A stretch of DNA of 6,523 nt from an uncultured Flavobacteriales bacterium (GTDB lineage Bacteria > Bacteroidota > Bacteroidia > Flavobacteriales_D > Sanyastnellaceae). Below the pieces are notes generated by a model. That model saw only the letters and a list, made by a program, of their open reading frames with translations, had not been told where the DNA came from and ran no database searches. The DNA lies in NCBI GenBank assembly GCA_913057815.1, contig CAJXOV010000128.1, forward strand, positions 1 through 6,523. Reading direction: 5' to 3'. The position numbers were made by a program, and so were the translations under genes. Positions 1 to 6,472 of the stretch are shown here, in pieces (positions within the stretch are counted from its first letter, which is position 1; each line of letters begins with the position of its first letter).

Positions 1-1979
1 GTCTAATTTCTATTCTTTCTTTCAATAAATCTTTTTCTCAATCCATTTACGGAAACGTGGCCGAATTTTCTGAATCTAACAGTTTGGATTATGCCAATGT
101 GGAAATATTTAAAGATGATGAACTAGTAGCATCATTGATTACAGATAGAAATGGCAACTATAACATAGCACTTTTGGATACAGGAACCTATGTAGTCAAT
201 GTGATGTATTCAGGCTATAACTCACACTCTGAAAAGATAGTGGTGACTGGTGATCAAAATGTCGATTACAAATTAAAGGACAATCCAAATTCTAAAAAGA
301 GAGACAGAGAACTCATTAAAAATTTGGAAAAAGCTAAAGCTCCCGTAGTTATGATGAATGAAATTAGAGAAGTCTCAGAAGATCTGGAAATGGATGGAAG
401 CTTCTATGATGTTTCAGATAGTTTCGTTCCTGAATCAACAGATTTTAAAATGGTAGTTTCTGATGTAGTTCCTATGAAGTCAATAGTGAAAGAAGATTCT
501 GATTTATATGATAAAGGGCTAATTGATATATCTGAACCTGAAAACACACAGGAACAAGCGTTTTCTATGGGATTAACTGCAGGTGAAATTAATGACTTCA
601 GCAAATGGGAAATGTGGAATGATTTGAAGGAAAGTGAACTTAAGTATTACCAAAAGGTATGGAAAACCTCTCCATACGGTAGATACTGTGTTCAATTAGT
701 GAGCAAAGAAAAAGCACCATTGGCTGGAGCCACAGTTAGCTTATTCAATGATGACCATAAAAAAGTATGGGAATCCAAAACTGATAACACAGGAAAAGCC
801 GAACTCTGGCAAACTATCAAATTTCCGAAAGACACAGTTTCTGCTGAGAATCATGTCATAAAAATCAACTACAGAGGAACTGAAAAAGAGATAAAAGACC
901 CTTCCCTATTTGAAGATGGAATTAACATAGTAAAGATAAAAGCCGACTGTGAACCAACCAATGCAGTAGATATAGCCTTTGTAGTAGATGCTACTATGAG
1001 CATGCAGGATGAAATAGATTATTTAAAGCTAGACATTAATGATGTGATCTACCAGGCTAAACAAATGAATGACAAGTTAACCATGAGGTTTAGCAGCGTG
1101 TTTTATAGAGATCACGGAGATGAATATTTAACTAAAAAGCAAGATTTCACTAAGGTTCTTTCTGAATCATCTTCTTTTATAGAAAATCAATTTGCTGCAG
1201 GTGGTGGAGATGGTCCAGAAGCTGTAGAAGATGCATTATCAGTAGCTGTAGATTCTTTATCATGGAGTGAAGACGCTAGGACTAAAATTCTATTCCTAGT
1301 ATTAGACGCTCCTCCTCATAACAATTCAACTATCCAAAAAAAGCTCAAAAACTTAATGAAGGGAGCATCTGCTAAAGGAATTAGAATAGTTCCGATAACA
1401 GGAAGTGGATTGGATAAATCAACAGAGTATCTAATGAGAACGATGAGTTTGGCTACAAATGGGAGCTACATTTTCTTAACGGATCATAGTGGAATAGGCG
1501 GAAACCATATAGCACCCTCAACAGATGATTATGAAGTAGAGTTACTTAATGAGCTACTGGTTAGACTGATTCAATCATATACATACATGCCCGACTGTAA
1601 TGAGGATGTTCCTGAAATAGACTTTTTGGAAACGGTACCTGATAGTTTGGTTGTTTATGAAAATATACCAGATACATTAGAAATAGATTCTACTGAATTA
1701 GTTTTGAACCAGGACAGTTTGGATTACAATCCTCAAATCGAAGAAATTAGTTGGAAGTATTATCCAAATCCTACATACGGTCCAATTACTATAGAGGTCT
1801 CAGAGGCAGTTCAAATGCTTTTCTTGACAGATATGTCAGGCAAGATTATTAGAGAAATAGCTATGAATGGAGATAATAAGATTCAAACAGATTTAAGTGG
1901 ACTTCCAATGGGAGTTTATTTCTTAAGATATCCTGTCGGAAAAAAGTGGCTCACGGGAAAAGTTGTACTGATGCGGTAA
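1..1979 (+). CDS. Secreted VWA-domain protein with T9SS C-terminal sorting domain (5'-partial)
   Basis: Probable cell-surface protein exported by Sec and then type IX secretion. The frame is open from base 3 to the TAA at 1977-1979. The codons before the GTG at 57 encode LISILSFNKSFSQ, which resembles the end of a signal peptide, so the true start lies left of the window. Counting that GTG as residue 1, I see: a carboxypeptidase-regulatory-like beta-sandwich to about 73 (TDRNGNYNI, TGTYVVNV); a polar, probably disordered stretch at about 75-165; LTAGEINDFSKWEMW at 173-187; an Ig-like module at about 208-295 (TDNTGKAELW); a VWA domain at about 303-510; an acidic linker at about 515-565; and a T9SS sorting domain at about 568-640 (YYPNPTYG, then MGVYFLR). 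The VWA MIDAS start is D311-A-T-M-S315, and GGGDGPEAVEDAL (382-394) and LDAPPH are typical of alpha-kinase/YfbK-like VWA proteins. No kinase domain is present. The domain calls are firm. The ligand is unknown; adhesion or surface scaffolding is inferred. Confidence 0.93.
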   Translation, partial: LISILSFNKSFSQSIYGNVAEFSESNSLDYANVEIFKDDELVASLITDRNGNYNIALLDTGTYVVNVMYSGYNSHSEKIVVTGDQNVDYKLKDNPNSKKRDRELIKNLEKAKAPVVMMNEIREVSEDLEMDGSFYDVSDSFVPESTDFKMVVSDVVPMKSIVKEDSDLYDKGLIDISEPENTQEQAFSMGLTAGEINDFSKWEMWNDLKESELKYYQKVWKTSPYGRYCVQLVSKEKAPLAGATVSLFNDDHKKVWESKTDNTGKAELWQTIKFPKDTVSAENHVIKINYRGTEKEIKDPSLFEDGINIVKIKADCEPTNAVDIAFVVDATMSMQDEIDYLKLDINDVIYQAKQMNDKLTMRFSSVFYRDHGDEYLTKKQDFTKVLSESSSFIENQFAAGGGDGPEAVEDALSVAVDSLSWSEDARTKILFLVLDAPPHNNSTIQKKLKNLMKGASAKGIRIVPITGSGLDKSTEYLMRTMSLATNGSYIFLTDHSGIGGNHIAPSTDDYEVELLNELLVRLIQSYTYMPDCNEDVPEIDFLETVPDSLVVYENIPDTLEIDSTELVLNQDSLDYNPQIEEISWKYYPNPTYGPITIEVSEAVQMLFLTDMSGKIIREIAMNGDNKIQTDLSGLPMGVYFLRYPVGKKWLTGKVVLMR

Positions 1980-2115
1980 AGCACACCTTTGGATTTTGAA
2001 GTTTCTTCTGTCTACTGGGTTCTATTAGTAGGTACATGTGATTGAGAAAGAATACATATTGCAACGCGGATATATAAATATTAAACTGTCTTACTTCTAA
2101 TATCAGATTACAGAG

Positions 2116-2123
2116 TAACTTTG
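2116..2123 (+). promoter_or_regulatory. Candidate Bacteroidota -7 box upstream of the DUF2461 gene
   Basis: TAACTTTG matches the Bacteroidota sigma-ABfr -7 consensus TAnnTTTG exactly. It ends 4 bases before the ATG at 2128, so transcription would begin at or within a few bases of the start codon, giving a leaderless or nearly leaderless mRNA. I find no good TTTG-type -33 element at the expected distance (around 2090-2098), which lowers confidence. The position suits a promoter for the three-gene set at 2128-5315. Confidence 0.4.
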
Positions 2124-2127
2124 AGTC

Positions 2128-2796
2128 ATGTACTTTACTCAAGACTTTTTAGACTTTTTTATTGAGCTAGCCGGAAACAATCAAAAGGAATGGTTTGATG
2201 ATAATAGAGCTAGATATCATTCATCAATAAAAGAGCCGTTTGAAAATTTTATAGCTGATTTAGTTTTAGCTCTTCAGAAGGTAGACCCTACTATCCAGCC
2301 GAATCCAAAAGATTGTATTTTCAGGATCAATAAAGACATTCGATTTAGTAAAGACAAGTCACCTTACAAGACTGATAGATCAGCTATACTTTCTAAATAC
2401 GGAAGAAAAAACAAGGAATATCCGGGCTACTACGTGCGATTATCCCCCGAAAGCTGTCAGATAGGTGGTGGAGCTTATTACCTCCAAAAAGAAAACCTAT
2501 TATTCTTAAGAGAAAAAATTCTGTACAATCCTGATGAATGGCACTCATTATTGGAAGACAAGAATTTTAAAAAACACTTCAAAAACGGAATTGAAGGAGA
2601 AAAAAATAAAATACTCCCTAAAGAATTCAAAGGAAAAGAGCTTACCTCTGATTACATCATGAACAAACAGTTCTATTACATGTCTGATCATTCATCAGAT
2701 ATAATCCTAAAAGATGATCTTATTAAGTATTGTGTGGATAGGCATAAAGCTACTTTGAAAATTAAGAACTTTATGGCTGAAATATTCGAAAGTTAA
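2128..2796 (+). CDS. DUF2461 family protein (TIGR02453-like)
   Basis: Cytosolic protein of 222 residues, the normal size for the DUF2461 family; the biochemical function of this family is not established. The family pattern is clear: an N-terminal FLDFFIELAGNNQKEWFDDN (7-26) followed by RARY, a central IFRINKDIRFSKDKSPYKT (64-82), and PGYYVRLSP (99-107) followed by GGGAYY. The ATG at 2128 is chosen because the family begins only a few residues before the FLxxL-NN-WF motif. No signal peptide or membrane segment is visible. There is no Shine-Dalgarno sequence, and a -7-like box lies 4 bases upstream. The stop is 5 bp before the ATG of the hydroxylase gene, so it is probably the first gene of an operon with that gene and the phosphoesterase. 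The family assignment is strong; any link to lipid metabolism rests only on the neighbours. Confidence 0.9.
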   Translation: MYFTQDFLDFFIELAGNNQKEWFDDNRARYHSSIKEPFENFIADLVLALQKVDPTIQPNPKDCIFRINKDIRFSKDKSPYKTDRSAILSKYGRKNKEYPGYYVRLSPESCQIGGGAYYLQKENLLFLREKILYNPDEWHSLLEDKNFKKHFKNGIEGEKNKILPKEFKGKELTSDYIMNKQFYYMSDHSSDIILKDDLIKYCVDRHKATLKIKNFMAEIFES

Positions 2797-2801
2797 ATAA
2801 A

Positions 2802-4073
2802 ATGGAAGCATACGCTACAGCCCTATTAATAGCTATTCCGGCATTTATATTATTACTCATAATAGAAATGGCTTACGGATATTTTAAAAAAAATCAGACA
2901 TTTAAAACACTGGATACAGTAGCTAGTATTAGCTCAGGTTTAACTAATATCATTAAGGATTCTTTAGGTTTGGTTGTTATTTTAATTTCTTACCCATTCC
3001 TATTAAAACATCTATCACTCCTTTCATTAGGCACCGGAGTGTTTACGTTTATTCTGGCATTTGTAGCTCTTGATTTTGCATCTTATTGGAATCATCGTTT
3101 GAGTCATAAGATTAATGTGTTTTGGAATTTGCATGTGATTCATCATAGTAGTGAAGAATTCAATTTAGCTTGTGCTCTTCGTCAGCCAATCTCTAACATT
3201 ATAGGTTTCTTCGCTATCTTTTTAATTCCTGCTGCTGTTTTAGGTGTTCCTGATGATATTATAAAAGTGCTAGCACCTCTTCATTTGTTTTTACAGTTTT
3301 GGTACCACACAAAGCATATTGGAAAATTGGGTTGGATAGAATATGTCTTGGTTACTCCTTCCCAGCACAGAGTGCACCATGCTATCAATGAAATTTACCT
3401 TGATAAAAACTTAGCTGCTATTTTCAGTGTTTGGGATAGAATTTTCGGAACTTTTCAAGAAGAATTAGATGATGTCCCTCCTGTTTATGGAGTTTTAAAA
3501 CCATCCAACACATGGAATCCTGTGGTAATTAATTTTCAGCATTTTGTAGGAATTGCTAAGGATGCTTGGCGAACAAAAAACTGGTTAGATAAACTAAGAA
3601 TTTGGATCATGCCTACTGGATGGAGACCAGAGGATGTAGCTGCCAAGTTTCCTATAGAGATCACCAATGATCCTTATAATCAGGTCAAATACAGCACTTC
3701 ATATTCCAACTTATTTTCAGTATACTTCATAGGGCAGATGCTATTTAGCTTATTTGGAATTTTGAGCATGTTTTATTTCTATGGCCAATTAGAGAGCTAT
3801 CAGCATCTCTCCATTGGAGCACTTTTAGTCCTCGGTATATTTGGTTATACTAGCCTTATGGATAGAAACAAGTGGGCTGGAATATTTGAAATACTAAGAG
3901 CTGGTTTAGGAATCACTCTAGTTTTATTATTTCCCGAAGCATTAGGATTTCCAATCTTTTCTGAGTTTGTTTTAGGCATTTTAACAACCTACTATGTGCT
4001 TACGTTAATTTTTACGTCTTACTTCGCGTTTTTAGATAAAGAATTCTCTTTGTCTACTATTCAATCAAGCTAG
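2802..4073 (+). CDS. Sterol desaturase/fatty acid hydroxylase family membrane protein, alkylglycerol monooxygenase-like
   Basis: Integral-membrane di-iron oxygenase of 423 residues. The histidine clusters of the fatty acid hydroxylase superfamily are all present: H98-RLS-H102, H111-VI-H114-H115, H169-TK-H172 and H189-RV-H192-H193. The segment after the last cluster (NEIYLDKN, then VWDRIFGTF to about 218) is the form found in alkylglycerol monooxygenase (AGMO/TMEM195) and its bacterial relatives. Hydrophobic stretches lie near 3-25, 53-68, 72-92 and 131-150, and four more occupy the C-terminal part (about 303-328, 336-352, 362-383, 388-411). Human AGMO also has a C-terminal membrane region and a similar length of about 445. 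The expected reaction is O2-dependent hydroxylation of a lipid alkyl chain; the substrate (ether lipid, sterol-like or fatty acyl) cannot be read from sequence. It sits 5 bp after the DUF2461 gene and 3 bp before the phosphoesterase gene, with no Shine-Dalgarno sequence. Confidence 0.92.
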   Translation: MEAYATALLIAIPAFILLLIIEMAYGYFKKNQTFKTLDTVASISSGLTNIIKDSLGLVVILISYPFLLKHLSLLSLGTGVFTFILAFVALDFASYWNHRLSHKINVFWNLHVIHHSSEEFNLACALRQPISNIIGFFAIFLIPAAVLGVPDDIIKVLAPLHLFLQFWYHTKHIGKLGWIEYVLVTPSQHRVHHAINEIYLDKNLAAIFSVWDRIFGTFQEELDDVPPVYGVLKPSNTWNPVVINFQHFVGIAKDAWRTKNWLDKLRIWIMPTGWRPEDVAAKFPIEITNDPYNQVKYSTSYSNLFSVYFIGQMLFSLFGILSMFYFYGQLESYQHLSIGALLVLGIFGYTSLMDRNKWAGIFEILRAGLGITLVLLFPEALGFPIFSEFVLGILTTYYVLTLIFTSYFAFLDKEFSLSTIQSS

Positions 4074-4076
4074 TTA

Positions 4077-5315
4077 ATGAATATTTATTACCTCATTTTA
4101 TTTTTAACTCCTGTTCTAATTATATACAGTTACAGAGCTGTTCACTTAGTGACTGAGGGGATGTCTCCAAAACTAAAGTGGTCTATCAGAATTCTGTACT
4201 TATTTCTAACTACAATTGTATATGCTTCCACTACTTTTTTGGCTGTTAATAGAGAGGATTATGAAGGAAACGAATTTATAAGGAAATACACCGTTATAGG
4301 TGCTATTGTGTTATCTGTTACTATTTTAAGCATTACTGTGTTTCAGTTAATTTCTGATATAGTATTGGCTTTTAGAGTAGTCTCCCATAATAGATCAAGT
4401 GATACTAATCCTGGAGAAAAAATATCCAGATGGACTTTCTTATCCAAAGTTGCCCTAGGTGCTGGTGGTGTCATGCTAGGGTCTTTTTTATGGGGAACCA
4501 CCAAAGGAATTTATGGCTGGAGAATTTTGAAAAACAATTTGTCTTTCAAAAACTTACCCAAAGCGTTTGATGGTGCTAGAATAGTTCAAATATCGGATTT
4601 GCATTTAGGAAGTTTTAATGAAAAATTTGGCCCGTTGGAGGAAGCGGTGCAAATGATAAATGAATTAAATCCCGACTACATTTTCTTCACAGGAGACCTT
4701 GTTAATGAAGAACCAACTGAAGCAGAACCTTGGATTCATGTGTTTTCAAAACTCAAAGCCAAAAGTGGGAAATATGCCATACTAGGAAACCACGATTACA
4801 GATGGGGTAAATCAGATCCTGAACTTGAAGCTAAAAATAGACTTGGAGTTAAAGCCATTCTAGAAAAAATGGACTTCACTCCTCTCCTAAATGAGCATAG
4901 AATCCTGGAGAAAGATGGTGAGAAAATAGGCTTAGTAGGTGTAGAGAATTGGGGGTTCTCCGAGGATGGATGGTTCCCTACTTATGGAGATTATAAAAAG
5001 TCAGTAAAGGGAATGGAAGAAGTTCCATTTAAAATCCTCCTTAGCCATGATCCTACTCATTGGGAATATCATATAAAAGGTAAAGAAATTGTAGACTTTA
5101 CCCTTTCAGGGCATACTCATGGTGGACAAATGGGAATAACCATTCCCGGATTATTTGAGTTTAGCGTAGCCCGTTTTCTTTATGATAGGTATGCAGGACT
5201 TTACAGAGAAGGAGATCAGCACTTATATATCAATCGTGGAATGGGATTCTTAATCTTTCCAGGACGAGTAGGAATGCCTCCTGAAATCACTCTACACCAA
5301 ATTAACCGCTCTTAA
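4077..5315 (+). CDS. Membrane-anchored calcineurin-like metallophosphoesterase (YaeI/YkuE-like)
   Basis: Binuclear-metal phosphoesterase of 412 residues. The catalytic domain (about 160-410) has the complete motif set: D174-L-H176 in ISDLHLGSF, GD207 in FTGDLVNEE, GN238-H239-D in LGNHDYRWG, H324 in LLSHDP, and GH346-T-H348 in SGHTHGGQ. It is most like the YaeI/YkuE branch, which also includes the lipid A pathway hydrolase LpxG. Four hydrophobic segments precede it (about 2-20, 37-57, 72-98, 123-143). The loops after the first and third are basic (KLKWSIR; NRSS...KISR), so by the positive-inside rule the catalytic domain should be periplasmic. Residues 117-124, SRWTFLSK, just before the fourth segment resemble a Tat motif that has lost its second arginine. 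The ATG lies 3 bp after the preceding stop, suggesting translational coupling. The fold and metal site are secure; the substrate (phospholipid, lipid A precursor or isoprenoid phosphate) is not known. Confidence 0.93.
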   Translation: MNIYYLILFLTPVLIIYSYRAVHLVTEGMSPKLKWSIRILYLFLTTIVYASTTFLAVNREDYEGNEFIRKYTVIGAIVLSVTILSITVFQLISDIVLAFRVVSHNRSSDTNPGEKISRWTFLSKVALGAGGVMLGSFLWGTTKGIYGWRILKNNLSFKNLPKAFDGARIVQISDLHLGSFNEKFGPLEEAVQMINELNPDYIFFTGDLVNEEPTEAEPWIHVFSKLKAKSGKYAILGNHDYRWGKSDPELEAKNRLGVKAILEKMDFTPLLNEHRILEKDGEKIGLVGVENWGFSEDGWFPTYGDYKKSVKGMEEVPFKILLSHDPTHWEYHIKGKEIVDFTLSGHTHGGQMGITIPGLFEFSVARFLYDRYAGLYREGDQHLYINRGMGFLIFPGRVGMPPEITLHQINRS

Positions 5316-5357
5316 TGTGGCCAATTGAAAGTATGTAGGGTTTAGTTAATGCCTTAC

Positions 5358-5379
5358 TAAAAGCTTTTATCTAGATAAA
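5358..5379. repeat. Two overlapping perfect palindromes, candidate operator
   Basis: TAAAAGCTTTTA (5358-5369) and TTTATCTAGATAAA (5366-5379) are perfect inverted repeats of 12 and 14 bp that share 4 bases. They lie in the 82-bp gap between the phosphoesterase and DinB-fold genes, just upstream of the candidate -7 box, where a -33 element would fall. Homodimeric regulator sites would fit. Both are AT-rich and have no loop, so they would not make good terminators. Chance occurrence in AT-rich DNA is not excluded. Confidence 0.4.
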
Positions 5380-5385
5380 TAACCA

Positions 5386-5393
5386 TAGCTTTA
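5386..5393 (+). promoter_or_regulatory. Candidate -7 box upstream of the DUF1572 gene
   Basis: TAGCTTTA matches the Bacteroidota -7 consensus TAnnTTTG at five of the six fixed positions (last G replaced by A). It ends 4 bases before the ATG at 5398, the same spacing as the better match at 2116-2123. Initiation here would give a leaderless or nearly leaderless transcript. A T-rich stretch at about 5365-5368 could serve as a weak upstream element. The assignment comes from pattern and position only. Confidence 0.33.
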
Positions 5394-5397
5394 GAAT

Positions 5398-5979
5398 ATG
5401 AAAAATGACTTTATAGCGGCTTCTACCCTACAATTTGAATATTACAAATCCTTAGGTGACAAAACATTTGATCAATTGACTGAAGAAGAATTATTACTTC
5501 AACCCAATGAGTCAAGTAACAGCATAGCCGTCATAGTCAATCATATGAATGGGAATATGCTTTCTAGATGGACTGACTTTTTAACAACTGATGGAGAAAA
5601 GGAATGGAGAAATAGAGACTCAGAATTTGAAGATGTCATTCAATCAGAAAAAGTTCTTTTAGAAAAATGGAATGAAGGCTGGGCATGTGTATTTGACGCG
5701 TTGCAAAGCATAAATGAAGAAAACTTTGAGCAATTAATTTACATACGAAATCAAGGACATTCCATAACTGAAGCCGTTTTAAGGCAACTTGGACATTACT
5801 CCTATCATGTAGGTGAAATTGTATTCTTGGGTAAAATGATTAAGGGAGAACAATGGCAGAGTTTATCTATTCCTAAGGGAAAATCAGCTAGCTATAATTC
5901 CGAAAAATTCAATAAAGAAAAAAGGAAAGAGCACTTCACGAAAGAGTTTTTAAACAATCCGTTTGATAAAAAACCGTGA
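5398..5979 (+). CDS. DUF1572 family protein, DinB/YfiT-like four-helix fold
   Basis: Soluble protein of 193 residues, typical of DUF1572, a branch of the DinB/YfiT superfamily of metal-binding four-helix bundles. The diagnostic stretch is NSIAVIVNHMNGNMLSRWTD (41-60), followed by FLTTDGEKEW and RNRDSEFED (71-79). The probable metal ligands are H49 in the first motif and H133 and H137 in GHYSYHVGEI, which forms the usual HxxxH pair. Some members of the superfamily are thiol-dependent transferases (bacillithiol or mycothiol S-transferases); whether DUF1572 proteins have such activity is not established. The basic, lysine-rich C-terminal tail (about 160-193) looks flexible. The ATG at 5398 places the first helix at the expected distance from H49. 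It is separated from its neighbours by 82 and 66 bp and so is probably its own transcription unit. No signal peptide or membrane segment is visible. Confidence 0.9.
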   Translation: MKNDFIAASTLQFEYYKSLGDKTFDQLTEEELLLQPNESSNSIAVIVNHMNGNMLSRWTDFLTTDGEKEWRNRDSEFEDVIQSEKVLLEKWNEGWACVFDALQSINEENFEQLIYIRNQGHSITEAVLRQLGHYSYHVGEIVFLGKMIKGEQWQSLSIPKGKSASYNSEKFNKEKRKEHFTKEFLNNPFDKKP

Positions 5980-5993
5980 GATTATTTTAACAG

Positions 5994-6009
5994 AATAGTC
6001 TAATAGTCT
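5994..6009 (+). repeat. Perfect tandem 8-mer upstream of the DUF805 gene
   Basis: AATAGTCT occurs twice in direct succession (5994-6001 and 6002-6009), ending 36 bases before the ATG at 6046. A phased direct repeat next to a promoter region could be a regulator site, but the unit is short and AT-rich, so it may be fortuitous. TAGATTGC (6009-6016), which follows directly, is only a weak resemblance to a -7 box. Confidence 0.3.
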
Positions 6010-6045
6010 AGATTGCAGGAACAACTAATCAAAAATCGTAATCAC

Positions 6046-6456
6046 ATGAAATGGTATTTAAAAGTAATTAGAGATAACTATGCTAATTTTTCAGGCAGAG
6101 CTAGAAGAATGGAATATTGGATGTTCGCACTGATAAACTTTATTGCATCAATTGTTTTAGGAATAGTAGATGGGGCAACTGGAATGATGAATGTTGAAAT
6201 GGGTATTGGACTTTTAGGAGGAATTTATTCATTAATTGTTCTTATCCCTGGTTTAGCAGTAGCAGTGAGGAGACTTCATGACATGGGCAAATCAGGTTGG
6301 TGGCTGTTAATTGCTTTTACTGGTATAGGTTTAATAGTCCTTCTCGTATTTTACTTTATGGATAGCCAACCAGGTGAGAATAAATGGGGACCTAACCCTA
6401 AAGAAGTTGAAGGAGGATTTGATGAAACTGACGTAGCTATTGACGAAAACGTTTAA
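6046..6456 (+). CDS. DUF805 family small inner-membrane protein
   Basis: Integral-membrane protein of 136 residues. The family signature is complete: MKWYLKVI at the start, NFSGRARRMEYWMF (14-27), AVRRLHDMGKSGWWLL (73-88) and DSQPGENKWGPNP (106-118). Hydrophobic segments lie at about 25-41, 52-71 and 84-104, with an acidic C-terminal tail (120-136). The start is the ATG at 6046 because DUF805 proteins normally begin with M-x-WY; a TTG at 6013 in the same frame would add 11 polar residues that do not look like the family. DUF805 members (for example YhaH and YhaI of E. coli) have no established biochemical function. There is no Shine-Dalgarno sequence; the upstream bases are A-rich, as is usual in Bacteroidota. 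It probably forms its own transcription unit, bounded by the tandem 8-mer upstream and a hairpin downstream. Confidence 0.9.
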   Translation: MKWYLKVIRDNYANFSGRARRMEYWMFALINFIASIVLGIVDGATGMMNVEMGIGLLGGIYSLIVLIPGLAVAVRRLHDMGKSGWWLLIAFTGIGLIVLLVFYFMDSQPGENKWGPNPKEVEGGFDETDVAIDENV

Positions 6457-6472
6457 TACAATACTGATTGTC

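Noticed and set aside
404..604. A 66-codon open frame on the minus strand inside the VWA protein gene
   Set aside because: It lies wholly within a well-supported gene, has no recognisable domain, and is Ser/Thr-rich in the way expected from antisense reading of this coding sequence.
1998..2031. Small hairpins after the VWA protein gene (GAAG-TTT-CTTC at 1998-2008; CTACT/AGTAG at 2012-2031)
   Set aside because: The stems are only 4 and 5 bp, the second with a 10-base loop, and no T-run follows. They are too weak to call a terminator.
1951..2142. A 63-codon minus-strand open frame across the gap between the first two genes
   Set aside because: It overlaps the ends of both flanking genes and shows no family resemblance, and I see no promoter-like sequence for it. 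A short antisense gene cannot be strictly excluded but has no support.
6013..6045. Upstream TTG start for the DUF805 protein
   Set aside because: The 11 extra residues (QEQLIKNRNH after the start) are not typical of the family, which begins M-x-WY. The ATG at 6046 fits exactly.
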